DNA of 64,000 nucleotides from Hoeflea_A sp963921345. Its GTDB lineage: Bacteria; Pseudomonadota; Alphaproteobacteria; Rhizobiales; Rhizobiaceae. The notes beneath the pieces are model-generated. The model made no database searches and was not told the DNA's origin. It saw only the letters and a list, made by a program, of their open reading frames with translations. Made by a program: the position numbers and the translations under genes. The stretch covers positions 3,534,001 to 3,598,000 of the forward strand of contig CAWUFE020000007.1 in assembly GCA_963921345.3 (NCBI GenBank), written 5' to 3'. Below are positions 43,603 to 52,750 of the stretch, piece after piece. The first letter of the stretch is position 1; each line of letters starts with the position of its first letter.

Positions 43603-43680
43603 TCGTTAATTCAATAGGCTTGATGACAGGGCGCGTTAAAACGCTACTTTGCGGTGGATCGATTGGACGGTGAGACGAAA

Positions 43681-44658
43681 GTGACAGACGAGGACGCGCT
43701 ACCGCTTTACAGGCGGATACATCTGGCTTTGGCTCGCAGCATCGAAACCGGGGAACTCGCCGGCGGACAGCGGTTGACGGAATCGCAATTGGCCCGGCAT
43801 TTCGACGTTAGCCGGGAACCGGCGCGAAGAGCGTTGCGCAGCCTGTGCGAGGAGGGTCTGCTGGAATCGAATTCCAGCAGGCGCGGGTTCGTGGTCAAGG
43901 GCCAGCCGCGCGAAAACAACGGCCGAAACGGCGACACCGTCGTGCCGCTCGCCATGCTCAGCGGCCTGGGCGAGGTCCGCCGGTCGATGAAATGGGCCGA
44001 GAAGTACGACGAAATCAAAGCCGATCTTCTGGCCGCCGCCAGCCATGGCGACTTCAGGATCGTGCCGGCCAGATTGGCGGAGCAATACCAGATCAGCCGG
44101 ACGGTGCTGTTGGACATCCAGGTGCGGCTGATCGCTGACGGCTTCGTCCGGCTGGACGGGCAGAAGTGGTTCCTCAATCGCTTCGACGCCAAGGCCGTGG
44201 CCGACCACTTCGCCGTGAGAATGCAGCTCGAACCCTACGCGCTCAAAGAGGGATTTGGTCATATCGACCAGAAGTTCGCCGCCGAATGCCTCGAGAAGCT
44301 GCGGGAGGCCGACGAGCATCTGGACGGCCTGACCGTAGAGCAGCTGGAAAACCTGGAGAGCGACCTTCACGAGGAAATGCTGTCGCCTTGCGGAAATCCC
44401 TATCTCATGAGCGTCTTGCGGCAGAGCCGTATCGTCCACGTCTTCAACAGCTACTACTATCTGCGCTTCCGGCCGAGCAATCTGTTCACGACCGAACACA
44501 TCGATGTCTTCAAGGGCATCGTCGCAGGCAAGCCGGAGGTCGCGACGCAGGCCCTGCTGGTCCACCTTGAAAACTCGTGCACGGACACGCAGGCGCGCTT
44601 GTCGACCTTCGCCGCGGCTCACCCGATCAGCGATGCCCGCTATTTGAAGCCGGTTTGA
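43681..44658 (+). CDS. GntR-family transcriptional regulator (FCD-like)
   Basis: 325 residues from the GTG at 43681, chosen because GGTGAG sits six bases upstream; a GTG at 43654 is the longer alternative. Winged helix: LYRRIHLALARSIETGELAGG, LTESQLARHFDVSREPARRAL, SLCEEGLLESNSSRRGF. The rest is a long helical ligand domain with a second helix-turn-helix-like stretch (RLAEQYQISRTVLLDIQVRLI), unusual for the family. Divergent from the ABC operon, so it probably controls it in response to the transported compound. Confidence 0.87.
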   Translation: MTDEDALPLYRRIHLALARSIETGELAGGQRLTESQLARHFDVSREPARRALRSLCEEGLLESNSSRRGFVVKGQPRENNGRNGDTVVPLAMLSGLGEVRRSMKWAEKYDEIKADLLAAASHGDFRIVPARLAEQYQISRTVLLDIQVRLIADGFVRLDGQKWFLNRFDAKAVADHFAVRMQLEPYALKEGFGHIDQKFAAECLEKLREADEHLDGLTVEQLENLESDLHEEMLSPCGNPYLMSVLRQSRIVHVFNSYYYLRFRPSNLFTTEHIDVFKGIVAGKPEVATQALLVHLENSCTDTQARLSTFAAAHPISDARYLKPV

Positions 44659-44663
44659 GTTTC

Positions 44664-44684
44664 GCCGGACCCGTCGGGTTCGGC
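44664..44684. terminator. Candidate bidirectional terminator between gntR and tctA
   Basis: GCCGGACCC-GTC-GGGTTCGGC forms a 9-bp stem with one G-T mismatch, exactly in the 26-base gap between the convergent GntR and TctA stops. Confidence 0.5.
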
Positions 44685-46202
44685 CTATTCACTCGTCAGA
44701 GGTTCCGACACGATTGCCGATCGCCGCCGCGCCTGGATGGCGAAGACGATGGCGCCGACAATCAACAGGATGTTGATGACAACCAGAGTTGCCGAGACAG
44801 GGCGTTCGAGAAAGATCCACAGACCGTCGCGGGAAATCAGCAGCGAGCGTCGCAGATTGTTTTCAAGCAGCGGGCCGAGGATCAGGCCGATGACGACCGG
44901 CGCCAGCGGGATCGAGGTGGCTCGGAACAGGATGCCGACGAGGCCGAAGCCGAGCATGACCATGAGGTCGAAGACCGAAGCCTGCAGGGCGAATGTGCCG
45001 ATGGAGCACAGCAAAAGCACGATCGGGATGAGGTAGCTCTTCGGCAGCTTCAGCACATAGACGAACAGCGGGGTAACGAGGATGCCGGCGATCAGCAGGA
45101 AGATGTTGGACGCCAGGTAGACCATGAAAATGCCGCCGACGATGGCCGGCTGCTGCTCGAACATGGTCGGCCCCGGCACGATGCCGAGGATCAGCAGGGC
45201 ACCGAGCAGCATGGCGGAGGAGGCATCGCCGGGAATGCCGAGCGCCAGGGTCGGCACCAGCGTGCCGCCGACGGTCGAGTTGTTGGCGGCTTCGGTTGCG
45301 ACAATGCCGCCCTCGGCGCCCTCCCCGTATTTTTCGTCCTTGCCGGCAAGCGCCTTGGCGGCGGCGTAGGAGGTGAACGAACTGATGACGCCGCCGGCGC
45401 CCGGCAGCGCGCCGAAGAAGGCGCCGATGGTCGAGGAGCGCAGCAGGTTGATGCCGTGGCGGATGGAAATCAGGATGGTCGAGAAACCGGGCCGGGCGAC
45501 CTTGATATCGGGCGATTTGAGCAGGTCGCGGCCCATCATCTGGTAGGCCATCTCGGAAATGGCGAAGAGCCCGACCACGACGGCAACGATGTGGAAGCCG
45601 TTGAGCATGTGGTGCGAGCCGAAGGTAAAGCGGAAGCCGGTGGAGAATTCGTCGGTGCCGATGGTGGCGAGCAGCAATCCGAAGCAGCCGGCGAGCAGAC
45701 CCTTGATCACCGAACCGCCGGAGATGACAGCGATGGCGAGCAGCCCGGTGATTGCCAGCAGCGTGTATTCGGGCGGGGCGAAGTTGGCAGCGAAGCGGGC
45801 GAGCGCCGGCGAGGCGAGAATGAGGACGATGCCGCCGAACAGGCCACCCAGCGCGGAGGCTGAAATGGCGATGCCGATGGCGTCCGACGCACGACCCTTC
45901 TGCGCCATCGGAAAGCCGTCGAACAGGGTCGCGGCGGCGAGCGGCGTTCCGGGGATCCGCAAGAGGATCGCCGAAATCGAGCCGCCGCAGGAACCGCCGA
46001 CGAAGATCGAGATCAAAAAGCCCATGGCGGCGACCGGCGGCAGGCCGATGACCACCGGCAGCATCAGGATGATGCCCATCAGCGGCCCGAGGCCCGGCAG
46101 GGCGCCGACCAGCAGACCGAAAAGCACGCCGAGCAGCGTCAGACCGATGGCGGCCGGGGTCAGGAAAAGGCCGAAGCCGGAAGCGAGCGAATCGACAAGC
46201 AT
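44685..46202 (-). CDS. TTT family large membrane subunit (TctA-like), second locus
   Basis: 505 residues with eleven or twelve membrane helices. Signatures GALPGLGPLMGIILMLPVV, SISAILLRIPGTPLAAATLFDGFPMA, GALPGAGGVISSFTSYAAAKALAG and EGGIVATEAANNSTVGGTLVPTLALGIPGDASSA match the TctA family. Last gene of a four-gene minus-strand operon: sulfatase, TctC, TctB, TctA. Only distantly similar to the first TctA, so the two loci are probably not a recent duplication. Confidence 0.93.
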   Translation of the reverse strand: MLVDSLASGFGLFLTPAAIGLTLLGVLFGLLVGALPGLGPLMGIILMLPVVIGLPPVAAMGFLISIFVGGSCGGSISAILLRIPGTPLAAATLFDGFPMAQKGRASDAIGIAISASALGGLFGGIVLILASPALARFAANFAPPEYTLLAITGLLAIAVISGGSVIKGLLAGCFGLLLATIGTDEFSTGFRFTFGSHHMLNGFHIVAVVVGLFAISEMAYQMMGRDLLKSPDIKVARPGFSTILISIRHGINLLRSSTIGAFFGALPGAGGVISSFTSYAAAKALAGKDEKYGEGAEGGIVATEAANNSTVGGTLVPTLALGIPGDASSAMLLGALLILGIVPGPTMFEQQPAIVGGIFMVYLASNIFLLIAGILVTPLFVYVLKLPKSYLIPIVLLLCSIGTFALQASVFDLMVMLGFGLVGILFRATSIPLAPVVIGLILGPLLENNLRRSLLISRDGLWIFLERPVSATLVVINILLIVGAIVFAIQARRRSAIVSEPLTSE

Positions 46203-46209
46203 CTTCGGA

Positions 46210-46707
46210 TCACCAGGAGATGTTGAGGCGGAAGATGCCGCCCGGCAGCACGATCTTCAGGAAGAACTCGAACAGGAAGGCGAAGCCCAGCGAAAGGGCG
46301 ACCGCGGCGACGATCATCACCCACCATCGGCGCATACCGGCAATGGCCATCACCGCGAAGATCATCGGCGGCGTGGTCAGGTGATAACCCAGCCAGTTAA
46401 GCACGCCCAGATAAACGGCGAAGACGGCCAGCATGGCGACGGGCCTGGCCAGGCTGGACAGGGCGACAACATCGTCCGCTTCCTGGCCCCGCTCGCGCGT
46501 CAACAGCGTCAGCACCAGTTGTACGAAAAGCAACAGGCCGATGAGAACCGCAATGGCCTGCGGATAGGCCGCGGCGTTGTCGTAGGGACCGCCGGAGGCG
46601 ATCCCCTGCTCTGCCATGTCTGTATGGATCTGCTGGAAGACGACCGCGATCACGATGGCGAAGAAGGCGATCGCCAGCCAGATCAGATGATGCCTTCTGA
46701 AGGTCAC
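46210..46707 (-). CDS. TTT family small membrane subunit (TctB-like), second locus
   Basis: 165 residues, GTG start with AGGAGC nine bases upstream. Four membrane helices (LIWLAIAFFAIVIAVVFQ, AIAVLIGLLLFVQLVL, ARPVAMLAVFAVYLGVL, MIVAAVALSLGFAFLF). It ends with a partner-like tail near the TctA start (7-base gap). Call based on topology and position. Confidence 0.85.
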   Translation of the reverse strand: MTFRRHHLIWLAIAFFAIVIAVVFQQIHTDMAEQGIASGGPYDNAAAYPQAIAVLIGLLLFVQLVLTLLTRERGQEADDVVALSSLARPVAMLAVFAVYLGVLNWLGYHLTTPPMIFAVMAIAGMRRWWVMIVAAVALSLGFAFLFEFFLKIVLPGGIFRLNISW

Positions 46708-46720
46708 GGTCGTCTTGCTC

Positions 46721-47722
46721 CTATTTCAGCTTCTTCAGCTCATCTTCTTCCCATTTGAGCGCATTGCCCATAGCACCCAGCTGTCCGGCGACGGGACCGA
46801 CGATTTCGTCATACTGGGAGTGGTCCCATTCGAGCGGCACGAAGCCGACGGCTTCGATGGCGGTGCGCACGTCGTCGCGGGCCATGGCCGCCTTCATTGC
46901 GGCGCGCAGCTTGTCGGCGACGTCGTCCGGCGTGTCGGAGTGCACGATCCACCAGGTCCAGCCCATCGGCGCCAGCCCGGACAGGCCGAGGTCGATACTG
47001 AGATCGGTGATGTTCGGCGCGCCGTCATAAGAAGCCTTGGCGCCCGGCAACTCCGACAGCACCAGCAGGATATTGAAAGCTCCCGGATCCTGGATGTAGT
47101 TGCCGACATTGATGAAGGAGAAGTCGAGCACGCCCGATTTCAGGTCCTTCACGGCGTTGCCGTCGGCAGAATAGGGAATGTTCTGGGCAACGACGCCATA
47201 GGATTGCAGCACCTTGGCGATGACCATGTGCGGCAGGTTGTTGCGCGAGCCGGACGAATAGCGCAGTTCGCCCGGGTTCGCCTTGCCGTATTCCATCATC
47301 TCTTCGAAATTCGACCAGCGGGTCTCGTCCGGGCGGCCGCCGATAGCGAAGGCGTTGGACACCGCGGCATTGAGCGGCTTGAAGTCGCCATAGGTCCAGT
47401 CGGCATTGCCCAGCACCGGCTGCAGCACCAGCGGCGCGACATAGCCGTCCATGATGGTATAGCCGTCCGCCGGCCGGTTCATGGCCGAGATCAGCCCTTT
47501 GGTTCCGGCGGCACCCGGCGTCGAGATCACCGGCAGCGACACGCCGAGTTCCTCGCCCATGGCCTTGGCGATGATCTGCGACACCGACATGGCGTTGCCA
47601 GGCGACCAGGGGTGGATCAGCTCGATCGTGCGTTCCGGGAAATCGGCCGCCGAGGCCCCGGCGGTGAAGGCCAGGCAGAAGGCTGCGGCCAGGGTGGTTT
47701 TCAAGGATCCGAAGCGTTTCAT
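46721..47722 (-). CDS. TTT family substrate-binding protein (TctC-like), second locus
   Basis: 333 residues with GGGAGAG upstream and a signal peptide (MKRFGSLKTTLAAAFCLAFTA, cleavage near ASA-ADFPE). PERTIELIHPWSPGNAMSVSQIIAKAM and STPGAAGTKGLISAMNRPADGYT are TctC-type ligand-loop regions. The first base of its start is shared with the stop of the sulfatase gene (TGATG). Ligand unknown, likely a sulfated organic anion given the neighbour. Confidence 0.9.
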   Translation of the reverse strand: MKRFGSLKTTLAAAFCLAFTAGASAADFPERTIELIHPWSPGNAMSVSQIIAKAMGEELGVSLPVISTPGAAGTKGLISAMNRPADGYTIMDGYVAPLVLQPVLGNADWTYGDFKPLNAAVSNAFAIGGRPDETRWSNFEEMMEYGKANPGELRYSSGSRNNLPHMVIAKVLQSYGVVAQNIPYSADGNAVKDLKSGVLDFSFINVGNYIQDPGAFNILLVLSELPGAKASYDGAPNITDLSIDLGLSGLAPMGWTWWIVHSDTPDDVADKLRAAMKAAMARDDVRTAIEAVGFVPLEWDHSQYDEIVGPVAGQLGAMGNALKWEEDELKKLK

Positions 47723-49350
47723 CAGATGTCTCTCCCATGTTTTGCGCTTAAGGACGCCGGAGACGGTTCGCCGCCTCCGGCTGGAGCCGCCAGCGGAGAA
47801 GGCAGCCCGAAATGCGGATAGAGTTCCGGCGGCGCGTCATGGCGCCGGAAATGCTCGACGATCGCGGCCGACAGCCGTCGCTCCGTCGCCGGGTCGTCGA
47901 TGGGATGTTCCTGGCAGGGGTCCGTCTCGAGATCGAACAGCGAGGTTTTAAACCGCGCCAGGCTGAGGCCGTCCATGCCGACCTGGCTGTTCCTCGGGTC
48001 CATGCGGACCTTCAGCACCGGCGCGCCCTTGGTGAAATCGAAGGGTCCGGCCAGTTGGGCGGTGCGCAGTTCGCTCATGTCGAAATGCTCGAGCATGTGG
48101 GTCGGCATCAGGGTGTAAAGGTTCAGGTCGGCCGCATCCGTGTCCTCGGGATAGCGAAAATAGCTGTAGCGCCCGTCGGTGACGCAGACCGGACCGGCAA
48201 ACATGCCCAGGGCGACGGTTTCGCGGACCGGCACATCGCGTTCAAGAAGCGGAAGCAGCGATCTGCCGGTCACGCTCGGAGGAACCGGGCAACCGTGGAT
48301 ATCCAGGAAGGTCGGCATCAGGTCGGGCGTCTGGGTCAGGCTGCCGCGGCGCTGATCCGTTTTTCCGGCTTGGCCCGGATGGGCGATCATCAGCGGGATA
48401 TGCGAGATTTCCTCGTAATAGGGCGTGCGGTTCTTGCCCCACCATTCATGCTCCGACAGCAGGAACCCGTGGTCGGTCGACAGCACCAGGGCGGTGTCGG
48501 ACCACAGATCGTGGGTGTCGAAATAGTCCAGAAGCCGGCCGAAATACTCGTCGCACATGGCCACCAGCGCGGCATAGTTGCCGCGGATCTCGGCAATCTC
48601 CTGCGGGCTCTGGGCTACCTTCTCGTAGATCGGCCAGTCGAGGATCTTGCCGTTGTAGCCGGAAGCATAGGCCTCGCGGAACCGCTCGGGCGCCACGAAG
48701 GGTTCGTGCGGGTCGAAGCATTCGAGCTGCATGAACCAGTCGTCCGTCGCCCGGTTCAGCTCGAGGAACTCGAAGGCCGCGGCAAAGCATTTCGCCGTCG
48801 GAAACGCGTCTTCGTGCTCAAGGAAATCGCGATTGACGGCACCGCGCAGTTTCTTCCACGCCATCTTGTCGACATTGTAGCGGGTGACCGCCTTGCCGGG
48901 GTCGGCATCCGGCAGCGGATAGTGCCGCGCATCGAATTTTTCGCGGTAGCGCTCGATCGGCGGCGCGACCAGCGCCTTCATCGCGTCGTATTCCTGGCCG
49001 CGGATGAAATCCCAGCTGTCGAAGGCGTTGGCATAGCCCCAGCCGCCGTCCTCGAAATAGTGCAGGTGGTCGGAGATCAGATGCGTGTAGACGCCGTTGC
49101 GGCTCAGAAGGCGGGCGAAGGAATCGTCGAAAGGCTCCAGCGGCCCCCAGGAGCGATGCATGAAATTGAGCCGCCCGGTGTGCATGTCGCGGCGCGCCGG
49201 CATGCAGGGAAGACTGCCGACATAATGGCTGTCGAAGGTCACGGCGCGGGCCGCGAAGCGGTCGAAATTCGGCGTCCTGACCGCCGTCCCGCCATAGGCG
49301 CCGAGTGCGTGGCGATTGAGCGAGTCGAATAGTACGAAAACCGTTCTCAA
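47722..49350 (-). CDS. Cys-type sulfatase, first gene of second TTT operon
   Basis: 542 residues from a TTG at 49350, decided by the strong GGGGAGGAA upstream. No signal peptide. FVLFDSLNRHALGAYG supplies the first metal Asp, Cys49 in CMPARRDMHTGR the formylglycine precursor, and STDHGFLLSEHEWWGKNRTPYYEE the second site. It differs from the other two sulfatases in its CMPAR core and C-terminal length. Sulfatase first and transporter after, all coupled, mirror the first locus and imply uptake then cleavage of a sulfate ester. Confidence 0.9.
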   Translation of the reverse strand: MRTVFVLFDSLNRHALGAYGGTAVRTPNFDRFAARAVTFDSHYVGSLPCMPARRDMHTGRLNFMHRSWGPLEPFDDSFARLLSRNGVYTHLISDHLHYFEDGGWGYANAFDSWDFIRGQEYDAMKALVAPPIERYREKFDARHYPLPDADPGKAVTRYNVDKMAWKKLRGAVNRDFLEHEDAFPTAKCFAAAFEFLELNRATDDWFMQLECFDPHEPFVAPERFREAYASGYNGKILDWPIYEKVAQSPQEIAEIRGNYAALVAMCDEYFGRLLDYFDTHDLWSDTALVLSTDHGFLLSEHEWWGKNRTPYYEEISHIPLMIAHPGQAGKTDQRRGSLTQTPDLMPTFLDIHGCPVPPSVTGRSLLPLLERDVPVRETVALGMFAGPVCVTDGRYSYFRYPEDTDAADLNLYTLMPTHMLEHFDMSELRTAQLAGPFDFTKGAPVLKVRMDPRNSQVGMDGLSLARFKTSLFDLETDPCQEHPIDDPATERRLSAAIVEHFRRHDAPPELYPHFGLPSPLAAPAGGGEPSPASLSAKHGRDI

Positions 49351-49415
49351 AATTCCTCCCCTCCGCTTCCGCGGCGTTCGGCGCCAACTTGACCGAATTC
49401 AGGTATTCTGTAAAA

Positions 49416-49427
49416 TCGAAAATTCGA
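49416..49427. promoter_or_regulatory. Inverted repeat in sulfatase/LysR divergent promoter
   Basis: TCGAA-AA-TTCGA, a 5-2-5 inverted repeat in the AT-rich stretch between the divergent sulfatase and LysR genes. It lies where LysR proteins usually bind, but is too short to call with certainty. Confidence 0.4.
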
Positions 49428-49455
49428 CTGAAGATATGCAAAACATCGATATCTC

Positions 49456-50358
49456 ATGGATCGCAATCTCGACGCTTTTCTGGCCGTGGCGCGCACGGGA
49501 AGCCTGACCCAGGCGTGCGATCTGCTGCGGGTGACCCAGCCATCGATCACCAAGCGCATCGCCAATCTCGAGGACGAGTTCGGCGCGCCGCTGTTCGAGC
49601 GGCATCGCCGTGGCATGACGCTGACATCGGCAGGCCGGGTTTTTCTCGATCACGCCAAACGCATCGACGCCGAATACCGGCACAGCCGCGAGAAGGTCGC
49701 GGCGATCGGAGCGGCGGGAATATCGGTGCTGCGGGTCGGCGCCGGACCGCTGTTCCACCTCCATTACGTGGCGCCGCTGTTCGACGCCCTGTCGGAAGCT
49801 TTTCCCGAGCTTTCCATGGAATTGCTGACCGACGCCAATGTCCGCACCATTCCGATGCTGATGGAGAGCGAACTCGATGTTGTGCTGGGCGTGATCGAAC
49901 CGCAGGTTCTGGACGACTCGATCTTCGTGCGCCGCATCGCCTTTGTCGAGCACGGCATCGTGCTGCGCCGCGACGACCCGTCGGCGAAATTCAAGCGCGT
50001 CGATCCAGCACGGTTTTCCGACCGGAAATGGGTCGTCTACACCGACGATCCCGATACCGAACGGACGATCGGCCAGTATTACCTGCCGCTCGGTCTGGAG
50101 AAGCCGGAAGTGACGGTCCGCACCACATCCTTCAGCACCGGCCTGCAGCTCGTGTCGCAGGGCAATTTCGTCATGTCCGCGCCGCTGCAGCTGGCTCGCA
50201 CCATCGAGGCCCAGGGCCTGGTCATCCGGCCGTCGCGTCGCGGCATGCCGCGCCGCGAAGCCGGCATCCACATCCGCAAGAGCTCGCTCGGCTTCGCCGC
50301 GATCCAGGTCCTGCTGGAGACGCTCGATACGCTGGAGATTCCGTCAGGCACCGCGTGA
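49456..50358 (+). CDS. LysR-type transcriptional regulator, sulfatase/TTT locus
   Basis: 300 residues. HTH MDRNLDAFLAVARTGSLTQA, TQPSITKRIANLEDEFGAPLFERHRRGMTLT. The effector domain covers about 90-295. Divergent from the sulfatase-TctC-TctB-TctA operon across a 105-base promoter region, so it is likely its regulator. The first TTT/sulfatase locus uses a MarR instead. Confidence 0.9.
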   Translation: MDRNLDAFLAVARTGSLTQACDLLRVTQPSITKRIANLEDEFGAPLFERHRRGMTLTSAGRVFLDHAKRIDAEYRHSREKVAAIGAAGISVLRVGAGPLFHLHYVAPLFDALSEAFPELSMELLTDANVRTIPMLMESELDVVLGVIEPQVLDDSIFVRRIAFVEHGIVLRRDDPSAKFKRVDPARFSDRKWVVYTDDPDTERTIGQYYLPLGLEKPEVTVRTTSFSTGLQLVSQGNFVMSAPLQLARTIEAQGLVIRPSRRGMPRREAGIHIRKSSLGFAAIQVLLETLDTLEIPSGTA

Positions 50359-50409
50359 CCGCCGTGCCCGGCCGCCCCCGAGGACGCATCTCTCGGATCG
50401 GTGGCGCCG

Positions 50410-51453
50410 CTATTCCAGGGTCACCGCGACCCGGAAACCCCCTACGTTGCTGCGGCCGTTGTCGCCGGCGGTCGGGCCTTCGACTGCACTCACCTCCGGC
50501 ACATAGCCGTAGAACAGCCGTTCGGACGCCCGCATTGAGATGTGCAGCAGTTGGTAATCGCCGCCGCGCGCGACGAAAAGCGAGCAGTCCGGCTCAAGCC
50601 ATGCGGATCCGTCATTCGGCGCGCCCTCATAGGATGGGTGCCAGCAGTCGGCGACCAGTTCCTGGACATTTCCTGCCATGTCGTACAGTCCCCAGGGATT
50701 AGGACGATAGCTACCAACCTCGGCGGTCCAGTCCGACTTGACGCTCTCGCCACAGGGTGCCGCCATGCCGGCCTGGTAGCCTGAGTTCCGATCGCCGAAA
50801 TTGGCGTAGTCGCAGACCTGCTTCCAGTCGTCGCCCCAGAACCCGATCGTATCGGTGCCGGCGCGCGCGGCATATTCCCATTCCGCCTCGCTCGGCAGGC
50901 GGTAATGGCGCCCGGCTTTTTTGCTGAGCCAGTCCAGGTATCCGCCGATCTCCAACCGCGACACGCAGACCGCAGGCTGTCGCGACGTGATCGGCAGGCC
51001 CGGCTGCGCATAGGATCCGTCGGAAATGAAAACGAAGAACGGTCCCATCGGATCCTTGCCGTCGTCGGGATGGCGGGTGCCGGTGTATTTGCGGGCAAGC
51101 GGGCCCTTTTCCATGAGGCGAATTCCGCAGGTTCCGCCGACCTGCGCGCCGCTCTCGCGAACATAGGCGTCGAACTCTCCGGTCGTCACCTCGAACCGAC
51201 CGATGGCGAACGGTGTGCCGATGGTCACCTCATGCGGCGGGTGCTCGGCGGGCACATGGCCGATGAACATGTCCTTCTGTTCCTGTTCGGTCGCGCCCAT
51301 GACGAACGATCCGGTGGGCATGACCACCATTTCGGGGCAGACCTCGCAATCCCTGAAGGACGACAGCGGTTCTTGCGCCTGTGAAGACGCCGAAACGCAA
51401 ATCGCCAAAACCGCGGATATTGAGCCCAGAACTGAGATTCCGATTGCCTTCAT
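50410..51453 (-). CDS. Secreted SUMF1/FGE-sulfatase-modifying-domain protein without catalytic Cys
   Basis: 347 residues from ATG 51453 (AAGGGGGAA upstream) with a signal peptide (cleavage near AQA-QEPLSS). One SUMF1/formylglycine-generating-enzyme-like domain: EMVVMPTGSFVMGATEQEQ, EVTIGTPFAIGRFEVTTGEFDAYV, YRLPSEAEWEYAARAGT, NPWGLYDMAGNVQELVADCW, FVARGGDY. In true FGEs the RGGSF block continues into the copper-binding catalytic cysteines (CxxxxC); here it reads RGGDYQLLHISMRASER, without them. It is therefore probably not the maturase of the nearby cytoplasmic sulfatases. Role unknown. Confidence 0.85.
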   Translation of the reverse strand: MKAIGISVLGSISAVLAICVSASSQAQEPLSSFRDCEVCPEMVVMPTGSFVMGATEQEQKDMFIGHVPAEHPPHEVTIGTPFAIGRFEVTTGEFDAYVRESGAQVGGTCGIRLMEKGPLARKYTGTRHPDDGKDPMGPFFVFISDGSYAQPGLPITSRQPAVCVSRLEIGGYLDWLSKKAGRHYRLPSEAEWEYAARAGTDTIGFWGDDWKQVCDYANFGDRNSGYQAGMAAPCGESVKSDWTAEVGSYRPNPWGLYDMAGNVQELVADCWHPSYEGAPNDGSAWLEPDCSLFVARGGDYQLLHISMRASERLFYGYVPEVSAVEGPTAGDNGRSNVGGFRVAVTLE

Positions 51454-51594
51454 TGCCGGTTCCCCCTTGAAATCCCCAGACAAAGGAGGCGCCGGGCCCG
51501 TCAGCCAACGCCCGGAAGATGCCCCTTTTGCCCGCGATCATAAGCACACAACCGCCCGTTCGGACAGGCATGTTCGGACGGAGGGTCGCCGACC

Positions 51595-52605
51595 CTACCG
51601 CCCCCCCACCTCCCGAGGGCTTTCGCCTGTCCAGCGCTTGAAGGCGCGGGAGAAGGAGGCGGGGTCGGCATAGCCGAGCAGATAGGCCGTTTCGTTGACC
51701 GAGGCTTTCTTGCTTGTGAGGTACTCCATCGCGAGATTTCGCCTGAGCTCGTCGACGACGGCACCGAAGGATGTGCCCTCGTCGCGCAGCTTGCGGTAGA
51801 GCGTCTGGCGGCTGAAGCCGAGCTCGCGCGCGATCCCGTCGGCGGTGAAATCGCCGCGATGCAGGTTCGGCATCAGCAGGCCCTCCACCCGCGCCCGCAC
51901 CGTGCGGGTCCGTTCGATTTTCTCAAGCAGCCGGTCGGCGTGCCGCGTCAGAATGCCGAAAACGTATCCAGGTTCGAGCTGCACCGGCCAGGAGGGTGTG
52001 TCGGGATGCAGCCTCAGGGCGTTCCGGCGGCTGGAGAAGACCACCGGACACTGGAAGATGCGGTCGTATTCGTCCGCATAGCCGGGATCGTCATGGGTGA
52101 AGTGCGCCTCCAGCACATGCGGCTGGTCGAGAAATCGCCGCGGACCGCAGGTGAGCCTGGCGAAGGAAATTTCCGACATTTCGGGAAACCCGTTGGGGTT
52201 TCGGCGCGTATCCACCAACCATCGTTCGCCGCTGCTCTGCTCGATGACGAAACGCGGCTGCGGCGAAGCGGTGTCGAGCTCCACGGCGAGCCGCGAATAG
52301 CGCTGCATCTGGGCAAAGGCATCCGCCATCGTGCGGGACGCGTTCATGATCAGGCCGACGATCGAGATTTCGGCCATGTCGACCGCCTCGCCCCATTTCA
52401 GAGCAAGCGCCGGGTCGCCGCACAGGTCCTTCGCAGCGCCCAGGAGTTGCCGGTACGTTTCAAGCGGGATGCGATTGTCGGGGTCGTCCAGCTGGTCCGG
52501 CGACAGGGCGGCGCAATCGAGGAGCGCATCGCGCGGAGCTCCGCGCGCGACGGCGAAAGACAACAATCCGCCCACGAGTCCTGCCGATGCCGATGCCTCC
52601 GCCAT
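51595..52605 (-). CDS. AraC-family regulator with Arabinose_bd-type N-terminal domain
   Basis: 336 residues from ATG 52605 (a TTG at 52614 is possible). N-terminal about 200 residues form the ArgR/OruR-type ligand domain (DALLDCAALSPDQLDDPDNRIPLETYRQLLGAA). C-terminal AraC helix-turn-helix pair: FTADGIARELGFSRQTLYRKL and VNETAYLLGYADPASFSRAFKRWTGESPRE. Divergent from the MDR dehydrogenase across about 145 bases, so it may control it. Confidence 0.9.
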   Translation of the reverse strand: MAEASASAGLVGGLLSFAVARGAPRDALLDCAALSPDQLDDPDNRIPLETYRQLLGAAKDLCGDPALALKWGEAVDMAEISIVGLIMNASRTMADAFAQMQRYSRLAVELDTASPQPRFVIEQSSGERWLVDTRRNPNGFPEMSEISFARLTCGPRRFLDQPHVLEAHFTHDDPGYADEYDRIFQCPVVFSSRRNALRLHPDTPSWPVQLEPGYVFGILTRHADRLLEKIERTRTVRARVEGLLMPNLHRGDFTADGIARELGFSRQTLYRKLRDEGTSFGAVVDELRRNLAMEYLTSKKASVNETAYLLGYADPASFSRAFKRWTGESPREVGGR

Positions 52606-52750
52606 GTCAAACAAATCCCCATCTGCTACAAATCGTCATGCCTTCGTCACAAGCTGTCATGGCCATTTTAGGGATTTCGCTTAAGCCTCAAAGCACGAGC
52701 CGGCACCGATCCGGCCATCCCCAACGAACCAACCAAATCGAAAGCAGCTC

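Noticed and set aside
50410..51453. True formylglycine-generating enzyme for the sulfatases
   Set aside because: No CxxxxC catalytic pair and it is exported.
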